Shown piece after piece: positions 27,660 through 35,959 of a DNA stretch of 64,000 nucleotides. Made by a program: the position numbers and the translations under genes. The stretch is from assembly GCF_018130215.1 (NCBI RefSeq), contig NZ_JAFCKQ010000001.1, positions 248,001-312,000 on the forward strand, given 5' to 3'. The stretch is from Bradyrhizobium jicamae. Lineage in GTDB: Bacteria; Pseudomonadota; Alphaproteobacteria; Rhizobiales; Xanthobacteraceae. Under the pieces are notes generated by a model. The model did no database searches, was not told the origin of the DNA, and saw only the letters and a program-made list of their open reading frames with translations. Positions within the stretch are counted from its first letter, which is position 1. Every line of letters begins with the position of its first letter.

Positions 27660-28757
27660 TTGGTCGATCTGCGCAAGCTTGACGACGTGACAGCGCGCCT
27701 CGGAGACGTCGTGCTCGATCCCGCCGGCTGGCCGTCCTTCATGGACGAGGTGTGCGCTGCCGTCGGTGCGACCGGAGCGGCGATGCTCCAGAGCGACATC
27801 CGCACCGAGGACATTCCGCGCACGGAATCGATCACCGACTATTTCAGCAAGACCTATTTCCCCTGCAATCTGCATCTCACCGACGTCCGCGCGGCGCGCG
27901 GGGTGCCGCGTCTGCTCGCCGGCGCCGACGTCATCACCGACGCGGACCTGTTCGGATCAGAAGCCGAGATGCTGCGCGATCCGCTCTATGCCAGCCTCGG
28001 CGAGTTCGGCCTGAAATGGTTCGCCGCCGTCGGATTTCGCGCGGGCTCGGCGTTGTGGGGGCTGACAATCCAGCGCTCGCCGAAGGAAGGCATGTTCGAT
28101 ACCGACGAGGTGAAGGCGCTGTCGACACTGTCGGCACGGCTCACCGAAGCTGCGACACTGTCGACCATCGTCGGCCGCTCCGCGATATCAGGCATCACCA
28201 ACGCGCTCGACCTCATCCAGATCGCGGCAATCGCGGTCGGACGCTTCGGCGCGGTCATCGGCATGAACAGCCAGGCTGAAGCCTGCCTCGGCCATGACCT
28301 GGTGATCCGCAACAACCGCCTGACGCTGCACGACCGGCAGGCCCATGCCGACCTGAGCAGGCTGATCGATCAACTGCGTCACACCTCTGACCTGCTGACG
28401 CTGCCGTCGGCGCCGATCGTGATGCGGCGCATCGACAAGCGGCCGATCGTGATCCAGATGCAGCCGGTGCCGCCTGCGGCGCGTTCGCCGTTCCTCGGCG
28501 CGCGTGCCATCCTGTTGATCCGCGATCTCGAGAGCAATGCCACGTTCGACCAGAACCTGCTGGTGGCGACCTTCGAACTGACACCCGCGCAGGCCCGGCT
28601 CGCCGCAATCCTTGCACGCGGTGGTTCCGTCGAGGACGCCGCGCAAGCGACTGGAATCTCGACCGCCACCGCTCGCAATCATCTCAAGGCGATCTTCCAG
28701 AAAACCGGCACGCACCGGCAGGCGGAACTCGTCGCGCTGCTGCACTTGGTGAAGTGA
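27660..28757 (+). CDS. LuxR-family transcriptional regulator
   Basis: About 365 residues. The C-terminal 65 are a LuxR-type HTH: FELTPAQARLAAILARGGSV, then EDAAQATGISTATARNHLKA, then IFQKTGTHRQAELVALLH. The N-terminal two thirds have no recognised domain by eye, although this architecture is common for rhizobial solo LuxR proteins, often with a PAS- or GAF-like sensor. The frame is open far upstream into 27333; I place the start at TTG 27660 because GGAG lies 7 nt before it and protein-like sequence begins there. The target is unknown. Confidence 0.82.
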   Translation: MVDLRKLDDVTARLGDVVLDPAGWPSFMDEVCAAVGATGAAMLQSDIRTEDIPRTESITDYFSKTYFPCNLHLTDVRAARGVPRLLAGADVITDADLFGSEAEMLRDPLYASLGEFGLKWFAAVGFRAGSALWGLTIQRSPKEGMFDTDEVKALSTLSARLTEAATLSTIVGRSAISGITNALDLIQIAAIAVGRFGAVIGMNSQAEACLGHDLVIRNNRLTLHDRQAHADLSRLIDQLRHTSDLLTLPSAPIVMRRIDKRPIVIQMQPVPPAARSPFLGARAILLIRDLESNATFDQNLLVATFELTPAQARLAAILARGGSVEDAAQATGISTATARNHLKAIFQKTGTHRQAELVALLHLVK

Positions 28758-28959
28758 AGAATTCAACGCGAATTGCTCTCAAATCTGCTGCAATTGCACC
28801 AGATTTCTTCAAATATTTCAATGATATCGCGCCGCACCCCATCTGGCACGGCGCGGCGATTACGGCTGTGCAACATCGGAAAATCAGCAGGTTCCGGGGT
28901 GACAAGCGCCGCCAAAATGGCGACAATCCGCGCAATCTGCGTCGCTCGAGTCGGTCTCA

Positions 28960-29592
28960 ATGTCCGTGATCTCTTCACGCTCATCGTCGTTGGCTATTGC
29001 CATGTTTGCCGTCTGCGTCGTGTTGGCGCCGGTCGGCGCGCATGCGCAATGGTGGCACAGCGGGCCGAGGGACTTCGAGGACTGCGCCGATCTCGCCGAG
29101 AAGGCCAAGACGAAGGAAGACAAGACCGCGCAACTCGCCGACTGCAACGCCAAGTTCGCCGGACGCCGCAAGCCGGGTGGCGGCTACACCTATTACGACT
29201 TCATGCAGGATCGCAGCTTCGACATCGCCGGCCCCAATCCGACGCCCGAAGAGCAGAAGAAGATCGACCAGGAATATACCGTCTATCTGGGGAAGCAGCG
29301 CCGCTCCGACATGCTGGCGGCATACAACGCCCAGCAACTGCAGCGTCAGGAAAAGGAACAGGAGAAGCAGGCGCCACCGCCGCAGGTCCAGCCGGTGACG
29401 CCGCGCAGCGAACCCGAGAAGGTGCCGGTTCCGGTCGCAAACCCGTTGAAGCAGGCCGCGCGCATCAAGGCGGCACAATGCGCCAAGAACTCGTTCTCCT
29501 GCGACTGGCCGCGGCTGTCGCAGAGTCTCGATGATCTCAAGAAGCTGTTCAGCCCGCCGACGCCGCCGCCGAAGACCGCGAAACGGGGCTGA
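28960..29592 (+). CDS. Exported hypothetical protein, Gln/Pro/Lys-rich
   Basis: 210 residues, function not recognised. A signal peptide is evident (Arg, hydrophobic LAIAMFAVCVVLAPVGA, cleavage after HAQ). The mature protein begins WWHSGPRDFEDCADLAEKA with a Cys repeated as ADCNAKF, a possible disulfide pair. It then runs into a charged Gln/Glu/Lys coil (residues about 125-145), a Pro/Val linker and a C-terminal CAKNSFSCDWPRL segment with two more Cys. The 200-bp AT-rich gap upstream should hold its promoter. It is convergent with the CAP-domain gene (12 bp). Confidence 0.7.
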   Translation: MSVISSRSSSLAIAMFAVCVVLAPVGAHAQWWHSGPRDFEDCADLAEKAKTKEDKTAQLADCNAKFAGRRKPGGGYTYYDFMQDRSFDIAGPNPTPEEQKKIDQEYTVYLGKQRRSDMLAAYNAQQLQRQEKEQEKQAPPPQVQPVTPRSEPEKVPVPVANPLKQAARIKAAQCAKNSFSCDWPRLSQSLDDLKKLFSPPTPPPKTAKRG

Positions 29593-29604
29593 TCGCCCTT
29601 CCGG

Positions 29605-30027
29605 TCAATCCGAAATCACCATCGCCCAGAATTTCCGGTACGGCGACTTCGGATTGTCGACATAGGCGACGCCGACGCGCTTCGCACCCAGCATCAGCAG
29701 ATTCTCGCGGTGCCCGGCCGAATTCTCCCACTGCTTCAGCATCTCGGCAAAGCTGATGAAGCCGGCGCCGATATTCTCGGCCGCACGCTGCTTCTTCAGC
29801 GGCGCGATGCGCGTGAAGAAGCTCGCGCCGGCGGAATGGCTGACCGATCCGGTCGCCGACATCGCCTGAGCCTGTCTCAGCGCCATCGCGTTGAGCTTGG
29901 CGTCGAGCTTCGCCGCGGGCATGCCGTGCGCTCGCCGATAAGCGCTGATCGCTCCGGCATAGTCGGCGGCGGTCGCCGCCGTGACCCATCCGAGCACAAG
30001 GGACCCCGCCAGCACGGTCAGTCTCAT
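29605..30027 (-). CDS. Exported CAP-domain (SCP/PR1-like) protein
   Basis: 140 residues with signal peptide (RLTVLAGSLVLGWVTAATAA). The mature protein is a small CAP domain: NAMALRQAQAMSATGSVSHS, AAENIGAGFISFAEML, QWENSAGHRENLLMLG, GVAYV. The His in VSHS and the Glu in AAEN correspond to the conserved cavity residues of the CAP family. The biochemical role of bacterial CAP proteins is mostly unknown. ATG 30027 begins the signal peptide; ATG 30063 is possible but would give an unusually long n-region. It follows the ketopantoate-reductase-like gene by 32 bp on the same strand. Confidence 0.82.
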   Translation of the reverse strand: MRLTVLAGSLVLGWVTAATAADYAGAISAYRRAHGMPAAKLDAKLNAMALRQAQAMSATGSVSHSAGASFFTRIAPLKKQRAAENIGAGFISFAEMLKQWENSAGHRENLLMLGAKRVGVAYVDNPKSPYRKFWAMVISD

Positions 30028-30059
30028 CGCGAATCGTCTCTTTCGATTGACTTCAGGCA

Positions 30060-31064
30060 TCATGCGGTGCGGATCTGCTGCGGCGTCAGCGCAGGCGAGC
30101 CCTTGCCGTCGCGTTCGGCCTTGCGGATCAGATCGATGACGCGGCGCGACAGTGGCACGTCGAGGCCGCGGCGGTCGGCGATCTCGGTGATCACCCCTTG
30201 CAGATAGTCGATCTCGGTGCGGCGACCGCGTTGCAAATCCTCCCACATCGAGGAGCGCGCCTCCGGATCGATCTTCATGGTGCGGCCGAGCAGGATCTCG
30301 AACAGCCCGTCGGGCAGCCGCAGCAAGGGCGGCATCCAGCCCGACGGCAGCGGCGTCGGCGACACGGGCGCAATGCCCTCGGCGCGGACCGCGGCCAGCC
30401 CCTCAGCCATCTGGTCGGCGAACAGTCTGCGCCAGTCGCGCTGCGCGAGCTGCCGGCGCAGTGGAATGTTGGAGAGCGCGTTCAGTGCGTTGTTGAGATT
30501 GACGATCAGCTTGCCCCACTGGACGCCGTCGATGTTGTCGGTGGCGCGGATGGCAAGGCCGGGCGCCGACAGCTTCGCGGCTGTGCCGGCGTCGTCCTGC
30601 GCGATCACGATGTCTCCCGATGTCGAGCGGTGGAAACGGCCCTCGCCGAGCGCGACCACATTGAACGGCACCATGCCGCCGAGCACGATCCGGCCCGGCA
30701 GCCGCTCGCGCAGCAGCGGCAGATTGCCGACGCCGTTCTGCAGGCTGATCACGACGGCATCCGCCGGCGCGTGACGCGAGATGAGATCGGCCATCTCGCC
30801 TGTGTCGGCGCTCTTCACCGTTACCAGTACGATTTGCGCGTCGGCGAAAATCGACGGGATGTCGGACAGCGTGAGTTGGTCGGCCGGGACCGTCAGCGTG
30901 GAGCCGTTGACATCGGTGAGCCGCAGGCCGGAGGCGGCAATCTCCTGGATGACCCGCGGCCGCGCCAGCAGCGCAACTCTGCGGCCGGATGCCGCGAGCA
31001 TGCCGCCGACGAAGCAGCCGATGCTGCCGGCGCCCGCGATGCCGATCGGCCGGCCCCTGTTCAT
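30060..31064 (-). CDS. panE: 2-dehydropantoate 2-reductase-like (ketopantoate reductase family)
   Basis: About 334 residues; NADPH-dependent reductase family of coenzyme A synthesis. N-terminal Rossmann motif GIAGAGSIGCFVGGML, LVTVKSADTGEMADLI with the conserved Lys, SLQNGVGNLPLLRE, and the catalytic-lysine helix GVQWGKLIVNLNNALNAL are visible; the C-terminal ApbA_C domain includes RRTEIDYLQGVI. Family members with similar sequence also reduce other 2-oxo acids, so the pantothenate role is probable, not certain. ATG 31064 opens the conserved sequence. Confidence 0.8.
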   Translation of the reverse strand: MNRGRPIGIAGAGSIGCFVGGMLAASGRRVALLARPRVIQEIAASGLRLTDVNGSTLTVPADQLTLSDIPSIFADAQIVLVTVKSADTGEMADLISRHAPADAVVISLQNGVGNLPLLRERLPGRIVLGGMVPFNVVALGEGRFHRSTSGDIVIAQDDAGTAAKLSAPGLAIRATDNIDGVQWGKLIVNLNNALNALSNIPLRRQLAQRDWRRLFADQMAEGLAAVRAEGIAPVSPTPLPSGWMPPLLRLPDGLFEILLGRTMKIDPEARSSMWEDLQRGRRTEIDYLQGVITEIADRRGLDVPLSRRVIDLIRKAERDGKGSPALTPQQIRTA

Positions 31065-31215
31065 TTCGCCAAACACAAGTTCATCGAAGCTCGATAGCAG
31101 ACCCCGTGCTGGTTGCCTATCGAGCATGCTTCGCGCCTCCCGGGCAACGCCTTGTAACCGTCATGGGCGGCAGTTATGTTTCGCCCGCGGGGCATGGTTG
31201 CGGCAGGAGACGATC

Positions 31216-31815
31216 ATGGGTTTACTCGACGTACTCAACGGCATGCAGAACGGCCCCCGCGGCCCGAGCGCGCCCAGCACCCAATCCGACAGCGGTGGCG
31301 GGATGTCGCCGATGACGATGGCGATCCTGGGACTGCTCGCCTGGAAGGCGTTCAAGCATTTCACCGCCGGCCAGCCGGGAGCCGCGGCCCCCGCGCCAGC
31401 GCCGACACAGGCCCCACCGCTCCCAGGCAACGTAACCGCGGGCCTCCCCGGCGGCCTCGGCGGCAGCGGAGGATTGTCCGATGTGCTGAAGGGCGGCCTG
31501 GGCGGACTGCTCGCGGGCGGCGCGGCCGGCTCCGTCTTGAGCGGCGGCCTCGGCGACCTGCTCAATCAACTGCAGCAGAAGGGCCACGGCGACGCGGCCA
31601 ACTCCTGGGTCAGCAACGGTCCGAACAAGCAGATCTCGCCCGGTGACCTCGCCAACGCGCTCGGCGCCGACCAGATCGACTCGCTGGCGTCGCAGAGCGG
31701 CATGTCGCGCGACGATCTGCTGCAGGGTCTCAGCCAGTATCTGCCTGATGCGATCAATCATCTGACGCCGGACGGGCGGTTGCCGAGCGGCGAAGAGCTC
31801 TCCGGCAGGCTTTGA
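31216..31815 (+). CDS. YidB-like protein (DUF937)
   Basis: 199 residues. It starts MGLLDVLNGMQNGPRG, has a short hydrophobic stretch (MTMAILGLLAWKAF) and a Pro/Ala linker. A Gly-rich part with GGLGGLLAGGAAGS and a C-terminal domain containing NSWVSNGPNKQISP and ALGADQIDSLA-type helices match YidB as I recall it. The function in bacteria is unknown. It is 35 bp upstream of a YeaQ-type membrane protein gene, likely co-transcribed, which fits an envelope-stress group. Confidence 0.8.
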   Translation: MGLLDVLNGMQNGPRGPSAPSTQSDSGGGMSPMTMAILGLLAWKAFKHFTAGQPGAAAPAPAPTQAPPLPGNVTAGLPGGLGGSGGLSDVLKGGLGGLLAGGAAGSVLSGGLGDLLNQLQQKGHGDAANSWVSNGPNKQISPGDLANALGADQIDSLASQSGMSRDDLLQGLSQYLPDAINHLTPDGRLPSGEELSGRL

Positions 31816-31850
31816 AGAAAGCGCTTCCTCGATCTCAAAGGACGACAGTC

Positions 31851-32129
31851 ATGGGCGGCATCATCTGGATAATCATCGTCGGCTTCGTCGCGGGGATCAT
31901 TGCGCGATTCCTGTCACCGGGGCCGAACAACCCGAGCGGGTTCATCCTGACCACCGTGCTCGGGATCGCCGGCGCGTTCCTCGCGACCTTCATCGGCCAG
32001 GCGATCGGCCATTACGGTCCCGAGCAAGGCGCGGGATTCATCACCGCCACGATCGGCGCAATCGTGGTGCTGTTCATCTGGAATCGGCTGGTCGCGGCCC
32101 GCGTGATTCCGGATCTGGGGAATAAGTGA
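31851..32129 (+). CDS. GlsB/YeaQ/YmgE family stress-associated membrane protein
   Basis: 92 residues with three hydrophobic helices: GGIIWIIIVGFVAGIIARFL, the GFILTTVLGIAGAFLATFIG segment and FITATIGAIVVLFIW. The Gly-rich small-membrane-protein pattern is that of the transglycosylase-associated (YeaQ/YmgE) family, often induced by stress. ATG 31851 is preceded by AGGAC. A hairpin (TGACGGCA/TGCCGTCA, loop 11) starts at its stop codon (32127-32153) and runs into the adjacent repeat. Confidence 0.88.
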   Translation: MGGIIWIIIVGFVAGIIARFLSPGPNNPSGFILTTVLGIAGAFLATFIGQAIGHYGPEQGAGFITATIGAIVVLFIWNRLVAARVIPDLGNK

Positions 32130-32149
32130 CGGCACGGGCTGTCACTGCC

Positions 32150-32262
32150 GTCATTGCGAGCGAAGCGAAGCAATCCATAGCGCCACCAGCGCAGAGATGA
32201 ATTGCTTCGTCGCCCCAGCGCACAATTGCTTTGCAATTCTGTCGCGAGCTCCTCGCAATGAC
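32150..32262 (+). repeat. Dispersed intergenic repeat, copy 2
   Basis: 113 bp with perfect 11-bp terminal inverted repeats (GTCATTGCGAG and CTCGCAATGAC). Inside are GCGAAGCGAAGCAATCC and the AATTGCTTTGCAATT palindrome, then CGCGAGCTCCTCG. It matches the element at 2316-2422 in inverse orientation along most of its length. Both copies lie between genes. Confidence 0.75.
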
Positions 32263-32307
32263 GACGCCAGCTACTCAGTGAATCAAATCGACGCGGGCGT
32301 CTGATCC

Positions 32308-32775
32308 TCACTCTCCGGGCAGCGGCAGGCTCCTCGGCGGGACCGGCGTGCTCTGGATGATGCTGGTGGTGGTCTGGCCATAGACCAGAAACTGGTCGAG
32401 CACCTCGTCGAGTTGGTCGATCGAAGGCAGATGGACCTTGAGCACAAAGCAGTCCTCACCGGTCACGCGATGACACTCGACCACCTGCGGCATTGCACGC
32501 GCTCGCTCGGCGATCTTCGGAAGCTGGCCCGGCGCCGGTCGGACGCGCACATAGGCTGCGACCGGGTAGCCCAGAGCCGTCGGGTCCAGTTCCAGGCGAT
32601 AGCCACGGATGACGCCGGCCTCTTCCAGGCGCAGGACGCGCTCGCGCACCGCCGGCGCCGACATGCCGACCCTGCGCGCCAGTTCGGAAATGCCAAGGCG
32701 CGGGGAGTCTCGCAGCAGAGCCAGTAGCTCCAGGTTACGACTATCGTGCAGGAGGTCCGAACGCTTAAGGCTCAA
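32308..32775 (-). CDS. Lrp/AsnC family transcriptional regulator
   Basis: 155 residues: HTH (NLELLALLRDSPRLGISELA, then RRVGMSAPAVRERVLRLEEA) and a C-terminal RAM domain (VVECHRVTGEDCFVLKVHL). No ATG fits; TTG 32775 has GGAGA 8 nt upstream and yields the usual length, so I take it as the start. It is divergent from an EamA exporter gene over 92 bp, the common layout of a local regulator of an amino-acid or metabolite exporter. Confidence 0.86.
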   Translation of the reverse strand: MSLKRSDLLHDSRNLELLALLRDSPRLGISELARRVGMSAPAVRERVLRLEEAGVIRGYRLELDPTALGYPVAAYVRVRPAPGQLPKIAERARAMPQVVECHRVTGEDCFVLKVHLPSIDQLDEVLDQFLVYGQTTTSIIQSTPVPPRSLPLPGE

Positions 32776-32867
32776 ATGCGAATCTCCTTTCCGATTTGAA
32801 GGGCGATTGGGCTTTCTTCCGTCGTATCGGCATTTATTGGTGGAGATACTACTGCCTATGCTGCTCC

Positions 32868-33776
32868 ATGTCTTCCCGTAGTCCCATCCCAACCGTCACT
32901 GCTTCGTCAAGGCTTGCTTCGCCGGGGCTCGCCGACCGCCTGCCGCCGCACGTCTTCTTCTTGATCAGCGCGGTTTTTCATTATCTCGGCCCGTCCTTCG
33001 CCGTGCTGCTGTTCGCCCATCTGCCACCCTCCGGCGTCGCCTGGCTCAGGATCGCCAGCGCCGGATTGGTCTTCGGCATCTGGCGCAGGCCCTGGCGGGC
33101 TTTCGCTGGCCTGTCCTCACACGACAAGGCGATCATCGTTGCGCTCGGCGCTGTTCTCGCTGCGATGAACACGCTGTTCTACGAGGCGATCGCGCGCTTG
33201 CCGCTGGCAACCGTCGGGGCCGTCGAATTCCTCGGCCCCATCGCGCTTGCAGCGCTCGGCATACGCACGCGCCGCAACCTCGTCGCACTGATGCTCGCGG
33301 TTGCAGGGGTCTTCGTCCTGACCGACGTGCGCATCGCAGGTGAGCCGCTCGGCTACGCCTTCGCCTTTGCCAACTGCGCGCTCTTCATGGGGTATATCAT
33401 CCTCGGCCATCGCATCTCGTCCGACGGCGCGAACGGCGTGTCCGGCATCGACAGACTCGGTTGCGCGATGCTGGCGGCGACCGTCGCCGCGCTACCGCTG
33501 GGCATCCGCGACGCCCTGCCGGCCTTTTCTGACGCGAGGCTGCTCGCAGCCGCAATAGGGGTTGGCGTCTCGTCCTCCGTCATTCCCTACGTTTGCGACC
33601 AGCTTGCCATGGCGCGCCTGTCGCGCGCGAGTTTCGCGTTGCTCCTCTCGCTGCTTCCGGCCAGCGCCGCGGCGATCGGCCTGATCGTGCTGGGGCAGGT
33701 GCCGAGCCTGGCGGAACTGACGGGAATCGTGCTCGTGATCGCCGGAGTCGCCCTGCACCGCTCCTCTGACACGTGA
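32868..33776 (+). CDS. EamA/DMT family exporter (RhtA-like)
   Basis: 302 residues with about ten hydrophobic helices in two EamA repeats. PPHVFFLISAVFHYLGPSFA and ATVGAVEFLGPIALAALGIR fit the RhtA-type threonine/homoserine exporters, with the second repeat containing SSVIPYVCDQLAMARLSRA. It probably exports an amino acid or related metabolite across the inner membrane. Regulation by the divergent AsnC protein is likely from the layout. Confidence 0.85.
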   Translation: MSSRSPIPTVTASSRLASPGLADRLPPHVFFLISAVFHYLGPSFAVLLFAHLPPSGVAWLRIASAGLVFGIWRRPWRAFAGLSSHDKAIIVALGAVLAAMNTLFYEAIARLPLATVGAVEFLGPIALAALGIRTRRNLVALMLAVAGVFVLTDVRIAGEPLGYAFAFANCALFMGYIILGHRISSDGANGVSGIDRLGCAMLAATVAALPLGIRDALPAFSDARLLAAAIGVGVSSSVIPYVCDQLAMARLSRASFALLLSLLPASAAAIGLIVLGQVPSLAELTGIVLVIAGVALHRSSDT

Positions 33777-33782
33777 AGACGT

Positions 33783-33802
33783 CCGTCCTCGCTCTCGGAC
33801 GG
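33783..33802. terminator. Possible bidirectional hairpin after the EamA gene
   Basis: CCGTCC and GGACGG arms around an 8-nt loop in the short gap between two convergent genes. The stem is only 6 bp and has no U-tract. Confidence 0.3.
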
Positions 33803-33831
33803 CTACGCCGGCCAAGATACGAAGGGCGAGT

Positions 33832-34614
33832 TCACTGAAGCAGGTGCATGCCGGCATCCATGCGGACGAATTCGCCGGTCATGTTGCTCGACGCCGGGCT
33901 TGCCAGGAAGCAGACAAGATTGGCGATATCCTCCGCCGTCGACGCGACCTTCAGCGGCACCCGCGCCACCACCGCATCGCGCACCTGCTTGGCGCCTTCG
34001 ACCCCGCGGCCCTTGGTGAACCACGGCGTATCGATGTACCCTGGACAAACCGTGTTGACGCGGATCAGCGGCGCCAGCGCGCGCGCCAGCGATTGCGTCA
34101 TGGTGTTGAGCGCTCCCTTGCTCGCGGCATAGGCAACCGACGAGCCGGCGCCGGAAATGCCCGCGATCGAGGACACGTTGACCACCGCCGACGCCCGGCC
34201 CGAGGCCCGCGCGCCGGCCTCGAGCAGCCCGCGCGCGGCGCGCACCATCTGGAACGGACCGATCGTGTTGACGGCGTAGATGCGCTGAAAATCTTCAGCC
34301 GTGAGACCATCGAGATCATGATGCGGCACGTGCTTGGTGGTGCCGGCATTGTTGACCAGCACGTCGAGCCGGCCCCAGCCATGGGCGGCCGCAGCGATCT
34401 TCCTGCAGTCCTCGTCACGCGAGACGTCGCCCTGCACCACCACCACTTCGGCACCACGCTTGCGGCAAAGCTCGGCGGTCGCTTCCGCTTCGGCCTTGCT
34501 GCTGGAATAGTTGATGACGATGCGCGCCCCCTCGGTTGCGAGGATCTGCGCGGTCGCGGCCCCGAGCCCCGATGCAGAGCCGGTCACGATCGCGCACAAA
34601 CCTTCCTTCGACAT
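33832..34614 (-). CDS. Short-chain dehydrogenase/reductase (SDR)
   Basis: 260 residues, a classical SDR: NAD(P) motif TGSASGLGAATAQIL near the start, NNAGTT around residue 88, catalytic Ser in VNVSSIAGISG, Tyr-Lys in YAASKGAL, and CPGYIDTPW after it. It resembles 3-oxoacyl-ACP reductase-like and 3-hydroxyacyl-CoA dehydrogenase SDRs. Of two adjacent ATGs, 34614 has AGAGGA at a proper distance; 34620 does not. It is divergent from the acyl-CoA dehydrogenase pair with 259 bp between, so a role in the same acyl-CoA pathway is plausible. Confidence 0.9.
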   Translation of the reverse strand: MSKEGLCAIVTGSASGLGAATAQILATEGARIVINYSSSKAEAEATAELCRKRGAEVVVVQGDVSRDEDCRKIAAAAHGWGRLDVLVNNAGTTKHVPHHDLDGLTAEDFQRIYAVNTIGPFQMVRAARGLLEAGARASGRASAVVNVSSIAGISGAGSSVAYAASKGALNTMTQSLARALAPLIRVNTVCPGYIDTPWFTKGRGVEGAKQVRDAVVARVPLKVASTAEDIANLVCFLASPASSNMTGEFVRMDAGMHLLQ

Positions 34615-34873
34615 CTGCATTTCCTCTTGTTTGTTCTGGCCCAAATGAATTCCAGCGGCGGCATACCATATCGCGCAGGGGTGTCCCTGCAAATCCGCGA
34701 AATCCGCAGCGCGGAATTTATTCTTCGCATGGCGAACAGCATGCCGCCATCGCAGGCGGCCCTGCGGGCAACGCTTGTCACGGCTATGGCTTTTCCCCAT
34801 CATTGAGCGCAAGACGAAACTGCAAAGCGCGCCGGACAGGCCGCGCCCTGTGCCAATCAACACGAGGAACGCC

Positions 34874-35941
34874 GTGGCGGAGAGTGAGAACATCGTCGCC
34901 GAGACCGCGGAGAAGATCTTCGCCGATCTCGCCGATGCCCAGACCATCAATCACGACAACAAGGGCGAATGGAAAGCGCCGCTGTGGCAGGCGCTGACCG
35001 AAGCCGGTCTGCCGCTCTCCTGGGTGCCTGATGATCTCGGCGGTTCCGGCGCCAGCCTCGCCGAAGGTTTTGCCGTTCTCAACGTGGCCGGCCGCCACGC
35101 GATCGCTGTTCCGCTGGCTGAAACCATGCTTGCCGGCTGGCTTTTGACGCAGGCGAAGATCGCGTCCCCCGAAGGCGAGATGACCGTGGTGCCGGCGAGC
35201 CCGAAGGACCGCATCGCGCTTGCCGCCGACGGCAGCCTGTCCGGTCGTGCCCGCGGTGTGCCGTTCGCGAAGGAGGCCAGGCATTTTGCCGTGCTGGCCG
35301 GCGGCAATGGCGGCATGACCATCGCACTGGTCGATGCCGCGAAATGCCGGATCGAATCCGGCATCGGCCTCGGTGGCGATCACAGCGATACCGTGACGCT
35401 CGACAAGGTGCAGCCGGTCGCGATCAAGCCGGCACCTGACAAGTTCGACCAGACTGCGCTGATGCTGATGGGCGGCGTGGTGCGGAGCCTGCAGATCGCA
35501 GGCAGCCTGGAGGCGATGCTGGAGATTTCGGTGCGCTACTCAAACGAGCGCGTCGCCTTCGAGAAGAAGATCTCGAAATTCCAGGCGGTCCAGCACAACC
35601 TCGCCCGCCTCGCCGGCGAATCTGCCGCGGCGCTGGCGGCTGCGACCTCGGCCGCCGACACCATCGTGCACGCGACATCGCTGAACAACGACGCCGTGTT
35701 CCTGGAGGCGGCCTCGGCAAAGATCCGCTGCTCGGAGGCCGCTGAGAAGGGCGGCGGGATCGCTCATCAGGTGCATGGCGCGATCGGCTTCACCATCGAG
35801 CACATCCTGCATCGCTACTCGCTGCGGGCTCTTGCCTGGCGCGACGATTTCGGTTCGGAGAGCCATTGGGCGGTCGAGCTCGGCAAGCTCGTGGCGAACC
35901 GTGGCGCCGATGAATTGTGGCCGCTGGTGGCTTCGCGCTGA
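34874..35941 (+). CDS. Acyl-CoA dehydrogenase family protein, shorter subunit
   Basis: 355 residues. Compared with ordinary acyl-CoA dehydrogenases, the middle beta-domain is reduced, while the C-terminal helical domain is clear (ISVRYSNERVAFEKKISKFQ and VHGAIGFTIEHILHRYSLRA). GTG 34874 is the start, with GAGGAACGCC upstream. The gene is 18 bp before a second, full acyl-CoA dehydrogenase, and tandem pairs of this kind form alpha2-beta2 enzymes in cholesterol and bile-acid side-chain degradation. A heteromeric enzyme is therefore likely, on a substrate not readable here. Confidence 0.85.
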   Translation: MAESENIVAETAEKIFADLADAQTINHDNKGEWKAPLWQALTEAGLPLSWVPDDLGGSGASLAEGFAVLNVAGRHAIAVPLAETMLAGWLLTQAKIASPEGEMTVVPASPKDRIALAADGSLSGRARGVPFAKEARHFAVLAGGNGGMTIALVDAAKCRIESGIGLGGDHSDTVTLDKVQPVAIKPAPDKFDQTALMLMGGVVRSLQIAGSLEAMLEISVRYSNERVAFEKKISKFQAVQHNLARLAGESAAALAAATSAADTIVHATSLNNDAVFLEAASAKIRCSEAAEKGGGIAHQVHGAIGFTIEHILHRYSLRALAWRDDFGSESHWAVELGKLVANRGADELWPLVASR

Positions 35942-35959
35942 GATCAGGACAGAGACATC